From positions 3,224,001 to 3,288,000 of the forward strand of contig CAVSMC010000001.1 in assembly GCA_963728935.1 (NCBI GenBank): a DNA stretch of 64,000 nucleotides, in the 5' to 3' direction. This document shows positions 26,264 to 34,473 of the stretch, one piece after another (position 1 is the stretch's first letter; each line of letters begins with the position of its first letter). The position numbers were made by a program, and so were the translations under genes. This DNA comes from CAVSMC01 sp963728935. Lineage in GTDB: Bacteria; Pseudomonadota; Gammaproteobacteria; Burkholderiales; Casimicrobiaceae. A model generated the notes under the pieces. That model had not been told where the DNA came from. It did not search any database and saw nothing but the letters and a program-made list of their open reading frames with translations.

Positions 26264-28927
26264 CTAATTTTTCAAGCCGGCGGCCACCGCGCGTGCGCGT
26301 ACCTGCGTGCAAACGCGGATCGCCTCGACCGCTTGCGCGAGCTCCCGATCGGAGCCCACGTACGTCTTGATGCGCTGCTGCCAAAACGCTTCGACGTCGG
26401 CACGATCCCTTTCCGAACAGAGCCCCGACGCGTAATGAGGCCAGAAGCCAGGCGCATCGCGCGCAACGGTCTTGGTAAGCTCATCGAAGTTCGCCATGAT
26501 GAAGTCGTTGGTGGCTCGCCGCGCAGGAATCCAATAGAAGACGTTGCGAAGCGCCGTCCATGATTCGCGCACGTCGAACGCCGGGTCGAGCAGCAGCGCC
26601 AAGCCCTTCTGTGCGAGCGCAGGATCGGTGAACGCGAAAAGCGCCATCATCAGGTAGCGGCGGTCGAGGCGGTCCTGCGTCGTTCTCGCCGCGTCCATCA
26701 GCGCGTTGAGCATTGCCGCGTCGCCCGTGCGGGCAGCGGTTATGAGCACCGCATCGACCAGCCCGGGATCGACGGCCTTGCGATCGCTGATCCACGCGAG
26801 CGCGAGCTCGCGCGCCTTCGCCGCGAGCACGGGGTCCTCGGGCGCTACGAGCGTCATCAGCGCGCGACGTAACAGTTGGTCGTCGTCGCTCTCGTTGAGC
26901 TTTGGCGCGAAGCCGAGCGCGCGCGCACGCGGACCGAACACGGCGCGCACAAACGCCGAGAAGGTCGGCCGGTCGGCATCGGAGAACAGCGCATCGCGCG
27001 CGAACTGCGTGAGATCGACCGCCGCGAGCACAACGTGGCGGTCGCGCTCCGCCGCAGCGAAGCGAACCCATTCAAACGCAACCGTGGGATCGACAGCGCC
27101 CGAGCGAATGAGCGCCTTCAGATCGTACAGAAAGCTTGCGTATTCGGCGGCGGACAACGCCTTTCGATGTCTGGCGAGCCGCGTCAGCAGGTCGTCGCGA
27201 TAGTCGGGAACGTAGTAGCCGCGCCCCGCGGCGTTCGCGAACACGTACGCGGGACAATCGACCCCCAGCGGGATCGTCGTGGCGGTCTCGGTCATCAGCG
27301 TGCACGCCCGCCGCGACGACGTATTCGTGCCGTAACGGACGCACACGGGAATCTGCCAGCGGCGATCGCCTACCGCATCCGCTCCAAGCAGCTTCAGCGG
27401 GCGTTGCATCATCGCGAGTTTCGCGCTGCCGGCCGCGCACTGCAATCGAGCTTCGACCAGCGGGACGCCGTTCTGGTTGAGGAACGTCTCGAATGCCGAG
27501 GCCACCGGCAAGCGACTTGCGCGCGTCAGCGATTGCAGAAAATCGTCCGCGGTCGCCGAGTCGTCGCGCCGAGATTCGAGGTAGCTGCGCACGCCGTTGC
27601 GAAACGTCGCCTCGCCGATCCAGGCCTCGAACATGCCGATCACGGTCGCGCCCTTCTGGTACGTGATGGCGTCGAACGCGTTGAAGATATCGCTGCGCGA
27701 GTTCACCGGCTCGCGGATCTGCCGCGCCGACGCGAGCGCGTCCGAATCGATCGCCCACGCTCGTTGCTCGATGCGCGCCGCGCCACGGCTGTAGTCGGGG
27801 TGCCATTGGTCGACGATCTTGTCGGCGATCCACGTCGCGAACGCCTCGTTCAGCCAGATGTCGTCCCACCAAGAGGTGGTGACGAGGTTGCCGAACCATT
27901 GATGCGAGATCTCGTGCGCACCCACGTTGGCCGCGCCGCGCCGAAAATGCGGCGTTGCCGCCCCGGGCAGTGCGAGGAGCGTCGGCGCGCCGTAGGTGAT
28001 GAGGCCGGCATTCTCCATCGCGAATCCGACGGTGAGCGGAATCGCGACGTGGTCGAGCTTTTCGGACGGGTAAGGGATGCCGAACCACGATTGCAGCCGG
28101 CGGAAGAGCTGCGGGTACGCTTTCGCGACGAACGCCGCATCCGCCCGACGACCGCGCGGCACGACGATTCGGGTCGGCGTCGCGCCGTCGCCGACGCGTC
28201 CGAGATCGACGAACTCCCATGGTCCGACCGCAAACGCGACGAGATAGGACGACAGCGGGCGGGTTGCCGCAAAGCGGACGGTCTTCAGGCCGTCGTCGCC
28301 CGACGTTTCGGAAAGGACCGGTGTGTTCGACAGGGCGGCGAGCTCGCGCGGCACTCGCAACGTGAGCTGCCATGGCGTCTTGTAGCCGGGCTCGTCGAAG
28401 CACGGGAACGCGCGGCGCGCGGAAGTCGCCTCGAACTGCGTCATCGCATACCACGCGCCGTTGTCCTCCAGTGCGAAGATGCCGCGCGTCGAATTGCGGC
28501 TCTGCTCCGCCTCGAACGTCAGCGTCAAGCGATGCGTGCCCGTCGCAAGAGGAGGATCGAACGCGAGTCCGACGAACTGTTCGCGCCCCGACAGCACGCT
28601 CACGCGCGTTTCGGGCACGTCGGCCGAGGCGCCGGTCACGTTCAGCGCGTCGGCATTGAGCCACAGGACCGCGTGCGGTCGATCGAGCTCGACGTCGATC
28701 GCGATGTCGCCCGGCGCTTTGGCTTCGCCGGGAACGATCTTGAGCGTCACCTCGTAGCGCAACGGCCGCGCAGTCGAAGGCAGTCTGAATGTCGGCGGCT
28801 CGGCCGCCGACGTCGACGCGTCTGCGCAATGGGCAAGCGACGCGGCGCCGAGCCAGGCGAACGCGGCGAATCCGGGAAGCAACAACCGAAGTGAAGTGGC
28901 AGCCAGGGTATCGAGCGCTCGCCGCAT
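26264..28927 (-). CDS. M1-family zinc aminopeptidase, exported
   Basis: 887-residue metallo-aminopeptidase of the PepN/puromycin-sensitive class, removing N-terminal amino acids from peptides. The exopeptidase loop is GFAMENAG (301-306). Zinc ligands are His338 and His342 in AHEISHQWFGN, with Glu361 in WLNEAFATW, and Glu339 is the catalytic base. An ERAP1-like C-terminal helical domain fills the last 350 residues. A signal peptide (LLLPGFAAFAWLGAASLAHCA) implies periplasmic action, unlike cytoplasmic E. coli PepN. I use the ATG at 28927. A GTG at 28945 would add six residues. Confidence 0.93.
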   Translation of the reverse strand: MRRALDTLAATSLRLLLPGFAAFAWLGAASLAHCADASTSAAEPPTFRLPSTARPLRYEVTLKIVPGEAKAPGDIAIDVELDRPHAVLWLNADALNVTGASADVPETRVSVLSGREQFVGLAFDPPLATGTHRLTLTFEAEQSRNSTRGIFALEDNGAWYAMTQFEATSARRAFPCFDEPGYKTPWQLTLRVPRELAALSNTPVLSETSGDDGLKTVRFAATRPLSSYLVAFAVGPWEFVDLGRVGDGATPTRIVVPRGRRADAAFVAKAYPQLFRRLQSWFGIPYPSEKLDHVAIPLTVGFAMENAGLITYGAPTLLALPGAATPHFRRGAANVGAHEISHQWFGNLVTTSWWDDIWLNEAFATWIADKIVDQWHPDYSRGAARIEQRAWAIDSDALASARQIREPVNSRSDIFNAFDAITYQKGATVIGMFEAWIGEATFRNGVRSYLESRRDDSATADDFLQSLTRASRLPVASAFETFLNQNGVPLVEARLQCAAGSAKLAMMQRPLKLLGADAVGDRRWQIPVCVRYGTNTSSRRACTLMTETATTIPLGVDCPAYVFANAAGRGYYVPDYRDDLLTRLARHRKALSAAEYASFLYDLKALIRSGAVDPTVAFEWVRFAAAERDRHVVLAAVDLTQFARDALFSDADRPTFSAFVRAVFGPRARALGFAPKLNESDDDQLLRRALMTLVAPEDPVLAAKARELALAWISDRKAVDPGLVDAVLITAARTGDAAMLNALMDAARTTQDRLDRRYLMMALFAFTDPALAQKGLALLLDPAFDVRESWTALRNVFYWIPARRATNDFIMANFDELTKTVARDAPGFWPHYASGLCSERDRADVEAFWQQRIKTYVGSDRELAQAVEAIRVCTQVRARAVAAGLKN

Positions 28928-29034
28928 GGCGACGTATTTAAGCACACTCTAAAACCGGTGAGCACCGAACGAGCGCGGTTTATCCGGATACAATCTGCGC
29001 GGGCCATTTCGCACGCTTCCAAAAAGGGATTCCC

Positions 29035-29808
29035 ATGCTTCGCACGCTCGTCGCTGTGCTTGTTTTGTTCGCGGCCTTCGGCTCGGTCGCCCACGCGCAG
29101 CCAAGCGCGTCGCGCCTCGACGAGGTCATCAAGGGCGGCAAGTTGCGGGTCTGCACGCCCGGCGACTACAAGCCTTTCAGTTACCTGCGCCCGGACGGCG
29201 GCTACGAGGGCCTCGACATCGATCTCGTCCGGTCGGCCGCGAAGGCGCTCGGCGTCGAGGTCGAGATGGTGAAGACGGCGTGGCCGGCGCTCATGAAGGA
29301 CTTCGTCGAGAAATGCGATGTTGCCGTTGGCGGAATCTCGGTGACGACCGACCGGCAGAAGACGGCGTTCTTCACGACCGCCTACATGGTCAACGGCAAG
29401 GCGCCGATCACAAAATGCGAGAACGTGTCGAAGTTCCAGAGCGTCGCCGAAATCGACAAGCCGAACGTCACGGTCATCGAGAACCCGGGCGGCAGCAACG
29501 AGCGCTTCGCGCGCGCGAACTTCAAGCAGGCGAAGATCGTGATCTTCCCCGACAACGTCGCGATCTTCGACGAGATCCTGAAGGGAAACGCCGATGTGAT
29601 GATCTCGGAATCGGTCGAGACGATCGTCCAGCAGAAGCTGCGGCCCGGCCTGTGCGCGGTCAATCCGGACAAGCCGCTACAGTACGGCGAGATGGCGTGG
29701 CTCCTTCCGCGCGGCGACAGCGCGATGAAGGGCTGGATGGACACGTGGTTCCATCTCGCCAAGGCGTCCGGCGATTACGACAGGATCGCCGCGCGCTGGC
29801 TTCGCTGA
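29035..29808 (+). CDS. Family 3 periplasmic binding protein related to cyclohexadienyl/arogenate dehydratase (PheC)
   Basis: 257 residues with a signal peptide (LVAVLVLFAAFGSVAHAQ). The mature protein starts DEVIKGGKLRVCTPGDYKPFSY and contains VKTAWPALMKDFVEKCDVAVGGISVTTDRQKTAFFTTAYMVNGKAPITKCENV, with breaks, which is much closer to PheC-type proteins than to transport binders. PheC is a binding-protein fold that gained periplasmic prephenate/arogenate dehydratase activity. Here the segment VMISESVETIVQQKLRPGLCAV keeps a Glu at the approximate place of the catalytic residue. It may equally be a plain amino-acid binder. Monocistronic, with no permease nearby. Confidence 0.8.
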   Translation: MLRTLVAVLVLFAAFGSVAHAQPSASRLDEVIKGGKLRVCTPGDYKPFSYLRPDGGYEGLDIDLVRSAAKALGVEVEMVKTAWPALMKDFVEKCDVAVGGISVTTDRQKTAFFTTAYMVNGKAPITKCENVSKFQSVAEIDKPNVTVIENPGGSNERFARANFKQAKIVIFPDNVAIFDEILKGNADVMISESVETIVQQKLRPGLCAVNPDKPLQYGEMAWLLPRGDSAMKGWMDTWFHLAKASGDYDRIAARWLR

Positions 29809-29858
29809 GTGGCGCGCTTTCATCGCAACCCTCTCCAGTACGGCGCAAGAGGGAGCGC

Positions 29859-31163
29859 TCATTCGACCGCGTACAATTTTCCATCCGTGCTGCCGAAGTA
29901 GACGACGCCATCGACGACCAGCGGCGACGAGAAGATCGATCCGACCTCGAATTGACGCAACGACGCGAGAATCGGCGCTTCGCGCCATTCGGACGAGAAG
30001 AGCAGCGGGACGTTGAACTTGCGATCGGACGTCAATACCCAGCCCACATTGCGCTTGGACGCTTCGGTCTGGAATTGCCACAGCAGCTCGCCGGTCGTGA
30101 GATCGCGTGCTGCGAGCGTGCCGTTCAGCACGCCGATGAAGACGACGTTTCCAGCGATCGCGGGCGACGAGAACATGTACGCGCTGTCCTGCTGCTGAAC
30201 GATCGGCTTGCCGGTCCCGGCATCGAGGACGAAATAGCGCGTCGAATCGGACGTGCCGAAGATCACCTTGCCGCGGCTGATCGCCGGGGAGCTGATCACC
30301 CAGCTCCCTTCGGTGTTGAAATGCCACTTCTCGTTGCCGGTGGCCGCATCGATCGCATAGAGATTCGAATCGCGGCATCCGGTGTAGACGACGCCATCGA
30401 CGACCGCCGGTGACGACTGGAATCCGACCTGGTTGTGGATCATCGGATCTTCGCCGCCATGGAAGCGCCACTTCTCCTTTCCGGTTGCGGCGTCGACCGC
30501 ATAGAAGTAGCTGTCCCAACTTCCGAAGAACAGCACGCCGTCGGCGTACGCCGGCGATGCGTGCACGACGTCGCCGGTGCGGAACTTCCATCTGAGCTCG
30601 CCCGACGCGGCGTCGACCGCGTAGACGTTGCCGTCGCCGCTGCCGAAGAACACCGATCCGGCGGCGACGACCGGACTCGACAGAAAGACATCGAACGGAT
30701 CGGCGATCGTCTGATTCTTCGGCTGCATGCCGTGCAGCCCCTTCGCCTCGAAGCGCCGCTCGCCGTCGGTCGCGAACTTCCATCGGGGCACTCCGGTGCG
30801 CACGTCGAGCGCGTACAACTTCCCATCGTAGCTCGCAACGTAAAGCATGTCGCCGGCGATCGCAGGGGTCGACGAGACCGGCCCGCCGGTCCTGCGCTTC
30901 CAGCGTTGACGGCCGTCGGCTGCGCCTACGGCGTAGACATTCGCGTCGTCGCCGCCGAAAAAGATGACGCCATCTCTGTGCACCGGCGACGACGCGATGC
31001 GATCGCCGGTCGGAAACTTCCATTTGACGCGATGAAACTCGCGCGGCCCCGCGGAGGCGTAAACGCCGGCGTGCGTCGCGTCACCGCGAAACATCGATTG
31101 CGCGCCCGCACCCGTGCAAGCGAGCGCGCTCGCGATCGCCAATCCGAACGCCGCGATCTTCAT
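29859..31163 (-). CDS. Exported PQQ-type beta-propeller repeat protein (BamB-like fold)
   Basis: 434 residues with a signal peptide (MKIAAFGLAIASALACTGAGAQ). The body is a run of about eight blade repeats with the pattern VYAVDAATGxxxWxF, SSPAVxxGVVYxG (for example LYALDVRTGVPRWKF, NVYAVDAASGELRWKF, LYAIDAATGNEKWHF), which builds a closed propeller. No enzymatic residues are evident, so it is likely a scaffold or binding protein in the periplasm. The ATG at 31163 overlaps the stop of the upstream gene (ATGA), so the two are translationally coupled. A longer open frame upstream only re-reads that gene. Confidence 0.88.
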   Translation of the reverse strand: MKIAAFGLAIASALACTGAGAQSMFRGDATHAGVYASAGPREFHRVKWKFPTGDRIASSPVHRDGVIFFGGDDANVYAVGAADGRQRWKRRTGGPVSSTPAIAGDMLYVASYDGKLYALDVRTGVPRWKFATDGERRFEAKGLHGMQPKNQTIADPFDVFLSSPVVAAGSVFFGSGDGNVYAVDAASGELRWKFRTGDVVHASPAYADGVLFFGSWDSYFYAVDAATGKEKWRFHGGEDPMIHNQVGFQSSPAVVDGVVYTGCRDSNLYAIDAATGNEKWHFNTEGSWVISSPAISRGKVIFGTSDSTRYFVLDAGTGKPIVQQQDSAYMFSSPAIAGNVVFIGVLNGTLAARDLTTGELLWQFQTEASKRNVGWVLTSDRKFNVPLLFSSEWREAPILASLRQFEVGSIFSSPLVVDGVVYFGSTDGKLYAVE

Positions 31164-31888
31164 GGCGCTTTGCCCGCGGCGCGTCGCAACACGATCGGCA
31201 GCTCCATGGCGCCGAGATCGATCGTGCCTCGGATCTCGCGTGCTTCCTTGACGTAGCGCCCTTCGAACGCGACACGATTCGCTTGCGACTCGATCCGCAC
31301 GAAGTCGCCTTCGTCGGTGACGAGATCGACCGCCAGATCGGTGGTCCGCTTGCCGACGATGACGAATTTCGCGGTCGCGGGGGCGCCGGCGTGGTTTTCG
31401 AACGCGATCGTCACGTGGCGCGGATAGCCGCCGAGCTCGAACTCGCCGGTCCATTCGGCTTCGACGTCGCTGCGCACTGCGGTACTTCCCGCGGACGCTT
31501 CCACCTGCGCGGGCCCGCTGCGCGAAAGCGAGAACTTCGCGACGTTGCCGGCTTGGTTGAATTCGCCGGTCATCACGCCGGCGGCGCTGATTCGCGCTTT
31601 GAACGTTGCCGGACCGTCGGTTGGTCCGCGAAGCGAATGGCCGGCATCGAACGCGATGCCCGATTCGCTGACGACGATGTTCGCGAGCGGCGCTCCGTTG
31701 ACGCCGGTGCCGGGCATGATCATCGATCCCGCCCATGCGCCCGCGGTGCCCGGCGCGAGATCGACGACGAGCGGTAATTCGCGACCGGGAACGTCGATCG
31801 CGCCTTCCCAGCGGCCTTCGGGAAGCGCCGCCGCGGCGAGCGAAAAGCAAGGGACGAACAGAAGCAGACCGACGGACTGTCGTTGCAT
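31160..31888 (-). CDS. Exported protein of unknown function, beta-rich
   Basis: 242 residues with a signal peptide (GLLLFVPCFSLAAAALPEG). The mature part opens GRWEGAIDVPGRELPLVVDL and repeats a WxGxF/WxGxI strand pattern (EWTGEFELGGYPRHVTIAF, VAFEGRYVKEAREIRGTIDLG). This resembles the N-terminal lipocalin-like module that precedes alpha/beta hydrolase domains in exported esterases, but the hydrolase domain is absent. Coupled by ATGA to the beta-propeller gene, so the two products may act together. Confidence 0.75.
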   Translation of the reverse strand: MQRQSVGLLLFVPCFSLAAAALPEGRWEGAIDVPGRELPLVVDLAPGTAGAWAGSMIMPGTGVNGAPLANIVVSESGIAFDAGHSLRGPTDGPATFKARISAAGVMTGEFNQAGNVAKFSLSRSGPAQVEASAGSTAVRSDVEAEWTGEFELGGYPRHVTIAFENHAGAPATAKFVIVGKRTTDLAVDLVTDEGDFVRIESQANRVAFEGRYVKEAREIRGTIDLGAMELPIVLRRAAGKAP

Positions 31889-32020
31889 GGAACGTGCTCC
31901 CCCGTATGACGCAGGGAGGGAATGCTACGGGGGAGCACGGTGCTGCGGGGTTGCTGCGACGCCCTGCGCCGCAGCGCGACGAAACACGCCAACGCGCGAC
32001 GCGGCGTGCTGCGGACTTGG

Positions 32021-32617
32021 CTAGTTCACGGGTTCGTCGGGCGGCTGGTTATCGCAGGTAACCTGCGTGTTCCAGTCGGCGAAGCTTCCGTTCGGGTTGT
32101 CCTCCCACGCCCAAACGTGCAATTCGTAGAACGCCGGCAAGCCGTAGCGGTTCGGCTCGCCGACGTAGTTGGCCAGATGGCCGTCGACCGACGGCGTGCC
32201 GCCTTCCGGGTGCGTCGCCGCCCAATCGCCCGCAAGCACGATGAACTCGACGCCCACCAGCCGCAATGCGCCGCCCGGCATCGGCTCGTAGATCAGCGCT
32301 TCCGGTTCGTTCGCGTTCAGCACGCCGTCGCCGAGGCGGCTCGGCAGAATGTAGTGAACGCCCATCGCGCCGGAGCTCGGTCCGCTCACGCACGGCGTGC
32401 CCGGTACCCAGCCTGCGCCGCGCGCGGCGTTGACGTCCACGAATGGGCTCGTGGCGAGGCGCACTTTTTCGACCAGCGGCGAGAATTGAATCGTCTCGAC
32501 CGAGCGGTTGTGCGAGCCGTGGCCCGGAAAGCGCGCCGCATCCGCCGCCATGGCGGGCGCGGCGGCCAGTGCGATGATCAGAACCGCCGAGTTCGGCAAC
32601 GATGTGCTCACCGGCAT
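32021..32617 (-). CDS. Conserved exported protein of unknown function
   Basis: 198 residues with a signal peptide (SAVLIIALAAAPAMAADA). The C-terminal half (FIVLAGDWAATHPEGG, VDGHLANYVGEPNRYGLP, FYELHVWAWEDNPNGSFADW) has the density of aromatic, Gly and Pro residues of a conserved family of small exported proteins that I recognise only as uncharacterised. An aspartate/histidine-rich surface is plausible but no catalytic motif is seen. It stands alone between two unrelated genes. Confidence 0.75.
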   Translation of the reverse strand: MPVSTSLPNSAVLIIALAAAPAMAADAARFPGHGSHNRSVETIQFSPLVEKVRLATSPFVDVNAARGAGWVPGTPCVSGPSSGAMGVHYILPSRLGDGVLNANEPEALIYEPMPGGALRLVGVEFIVLAGDWAATHPEGGTPSVDGHLANYVGEPNRYGLPAFYELHVWAWEDNPNGSFADWNTQVTCDNQPPDEPVN

Positions 32618-32780
32618 CTCCCTGCATAGTCATTGGACACGAGGTTCGCCGCTCGATGCGACGAAGCACTCCTTCCGCGCCGGCGCCGCCTCACGACGGC
32701 GCGCGCGCAATGGCTCGAACTCTAGCGGGTATGTGTATGACGGAGACTTCAGGGGGCGCGACTTCTGTTTCGTTTGTTTC

Positions 32781-34205
32781 TCACGGCGCTGTGCCGAGCT
32801 CTGCATACAGTCGTTTGCGCTCGTTGTAACCGAGGCTGTACTGATCGAACGCCTCGACGGGCTGCGTCAGCCACTCCGAGAGAAAGTCCTTCGCTGCGCT
32901 GCGCACTTGCGCGCCGCTGCCCGGATCGACGACCGCCGCCTTCGCCGCCTTCATGAACACGATGCCCGCGGCTTTGAGATCGTCCCGCTTGTCGCGCCGA
33001 AGATTCGCGAAGAGCTCGGTCCGTTTCGCGTCGTCCATCGCGCCGACCTCGCCGGTGACGGAATCGACGAGCGCGGCGAGCGCGGCATCCGACGAGGCGA
33101 ACGGCGATCTTGGCGCGGTGAAATGGAGACGGCCGAACGTGTCACCGTACACGCCGTCGCCCGCGCGCCAAACGAACCGCACGTCATTGGCATGCGCGGG
33201 ATCGGCCGGATCCCATGCGCTCATCGCGCCGAGCTTGTCGATGTCGCCGAACATGTCGCCGACCACTTCGGCGAACGCCACATTCAACGTGCGCAGCGCG
33301 GTCGGAAACTGATCGGCGAACCACGGCAAGCCGAGCAGCGGCAGCGCGGCGATCACCCAACGGCCAATCGGCGTGAGATTGCGCAGCCATGGCAGGATCG
33401 ACATGCCCTTGAACCACAGCGCGAGCCCGCCGGCGCCGCCGACGATCACGGCGACCCAATTGAACGAGCGAGCCGTGCGCGCGTCGACCGTGCCCGCCGG
33501 CAACGCCGAAGCCGGATTCTTCGGATCGTACGCGACCGTCATCGTCGCGGCACCGCCGCTCCAGCCGGCGATCGCGAGATCGACAGGACGATCGAGCTCG
33601 ACGCGCAACCAGTCGAGCGCCGATTTCGCCGGCCACTTGTCGTGCATAAACCGATCGGGCTGGTGCGATTCGAGCCATTGCCGCGTTGACGCGTCGAGCC
33701 GAATCTCGACGACGGCGAATCCGCGCTCGTCGCGCGCCCAGACGAACGGCACGTGCGGGGCAATCTCGCGCAGCTCGGCGAGCGTATACGACTCGTTGAA
33801 TCCGAGCTGCGGACCGCAGAACGCGCGCCGTGTCGGCGCACCCCAGCTCGCGCCGTATTCGACGACCGCGCAGCGTGACGCTTTCGCGCTCGCGCGCCAG
33901 TGCGAAGGCGAGCGGATGCGCGATTGATCGAGGGCGAGCGCGACCCAGCTCTCGACGATCGATGCATCGGTGCGTTCGGTAAACGCGCGGTACTGCGCCG
34001 CTTGCATCCAAACCTGCGGACCCGCCGTCCATGCGACGGTGAGGAACAATCCGGCGCCGCCGAGCAGAATCGCCGCGAGCAACGTGAGGAAAGCGTCGAT
34101 CCCACTCAGTGCGAACTTTGCGGCCTGCTCGACCGCGACGTTCGCCGTCCCGCTTTCGGGGTCGCAATGAGGCGCTGGCGGCAGAGCGGGTTTGCGGTCG
34201 CGCAC
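32781..34205 (-). CDS. Membrane protein of unknown function
   Basis: 474 residues from the GTG at 34205, chosen because GGAG lies 8 bases upstream. A further in-frame extension is arginine-rich shadow sequence. There are three hydrophobic helices: near residue 35 (FLTLLAAILLGGAGLFLTVAW), then VAVIVGGAGGLALWF and WVIAALPLLGLPWFA in the middle. The periplasmic loop between helices 1 and 2 contains a Cys pair (SRCAVVEYG, RRAFCGPQLG) and is rich in Trp and Asp. The C-terminal 170 residues are soluble (VRFVWRAGDGVYGDTFGRLHF...). No family recognised. Divergent from glgP. Confidence 0.7.
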   Translation of the reverse strand: MRDRKPALPPAPHCDPESGTANVAVEQAAKFALSGIDAFLTLLAAILLGGAGLFLTVAWTAGPQVWMQAAQYRAFTERTDASIVESWVALALDQSRIRSPSHWRASAKASRCAVVEYGASWGAPTRRAFCGPQLGFNESYTLAELREIAPHVPFVWARDERGFAVVEIRLDASTRQWLESHQPDRFMHDKWPAKSALDWLRVELDRPVDLAIAGWSGGAATMTVAYDPKNPASALPAGTVDARTARSFNWVAVIVGGAGGLALWFKGMSILPWLRNLTPIGRWVIAALPLLGLPWFADQFPTALRTLNVAFAEVVGDMFGDIDKLGAMSAWDPADPAHANDVRFVWRAGDGVYGDTFGRLHFTAPRSPFASSDAALAALVDSVTGEVGAMDDAKRTELFANLRRDKRDDLKAAGIVFMKAAKAAVVDPGSGAQVRSAAKDFLSEWLTQPVEAFDQYSLGYNERKRLYAELGTAP

Positions 34206-34473
34206 GAATCGTCTCCGAGGGAACCTGTCGCCGCGCCGATTGTACGCGCGCGCTCGAACCCCCGCGGCAGACGGCGGCACCGATCTGGAGCGCGGGTCCC
34301 AATCGAGTGCGCGAGGCGAACCATCGCGCGCGGTATGTCCATGTCCGCTTGCCGTCGCATTGCAGGCGTACGGGCAGCGTCGGCGCACACGGCTGCGACC
34401 GTCCGTCACCATGGCACGGCGCTTGCGCGGCGAACGGACAGAAGACCCTCGGCCCGAGAGGAGAACCGCCGCG

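Noticed and set aside
29829..29853. CCCTCT/AGAGGG inverted repeat between convergent genes at 29.8 kb
   Set aside because: Only a 6-bp stem and no T run. Too weak to call a terminator.
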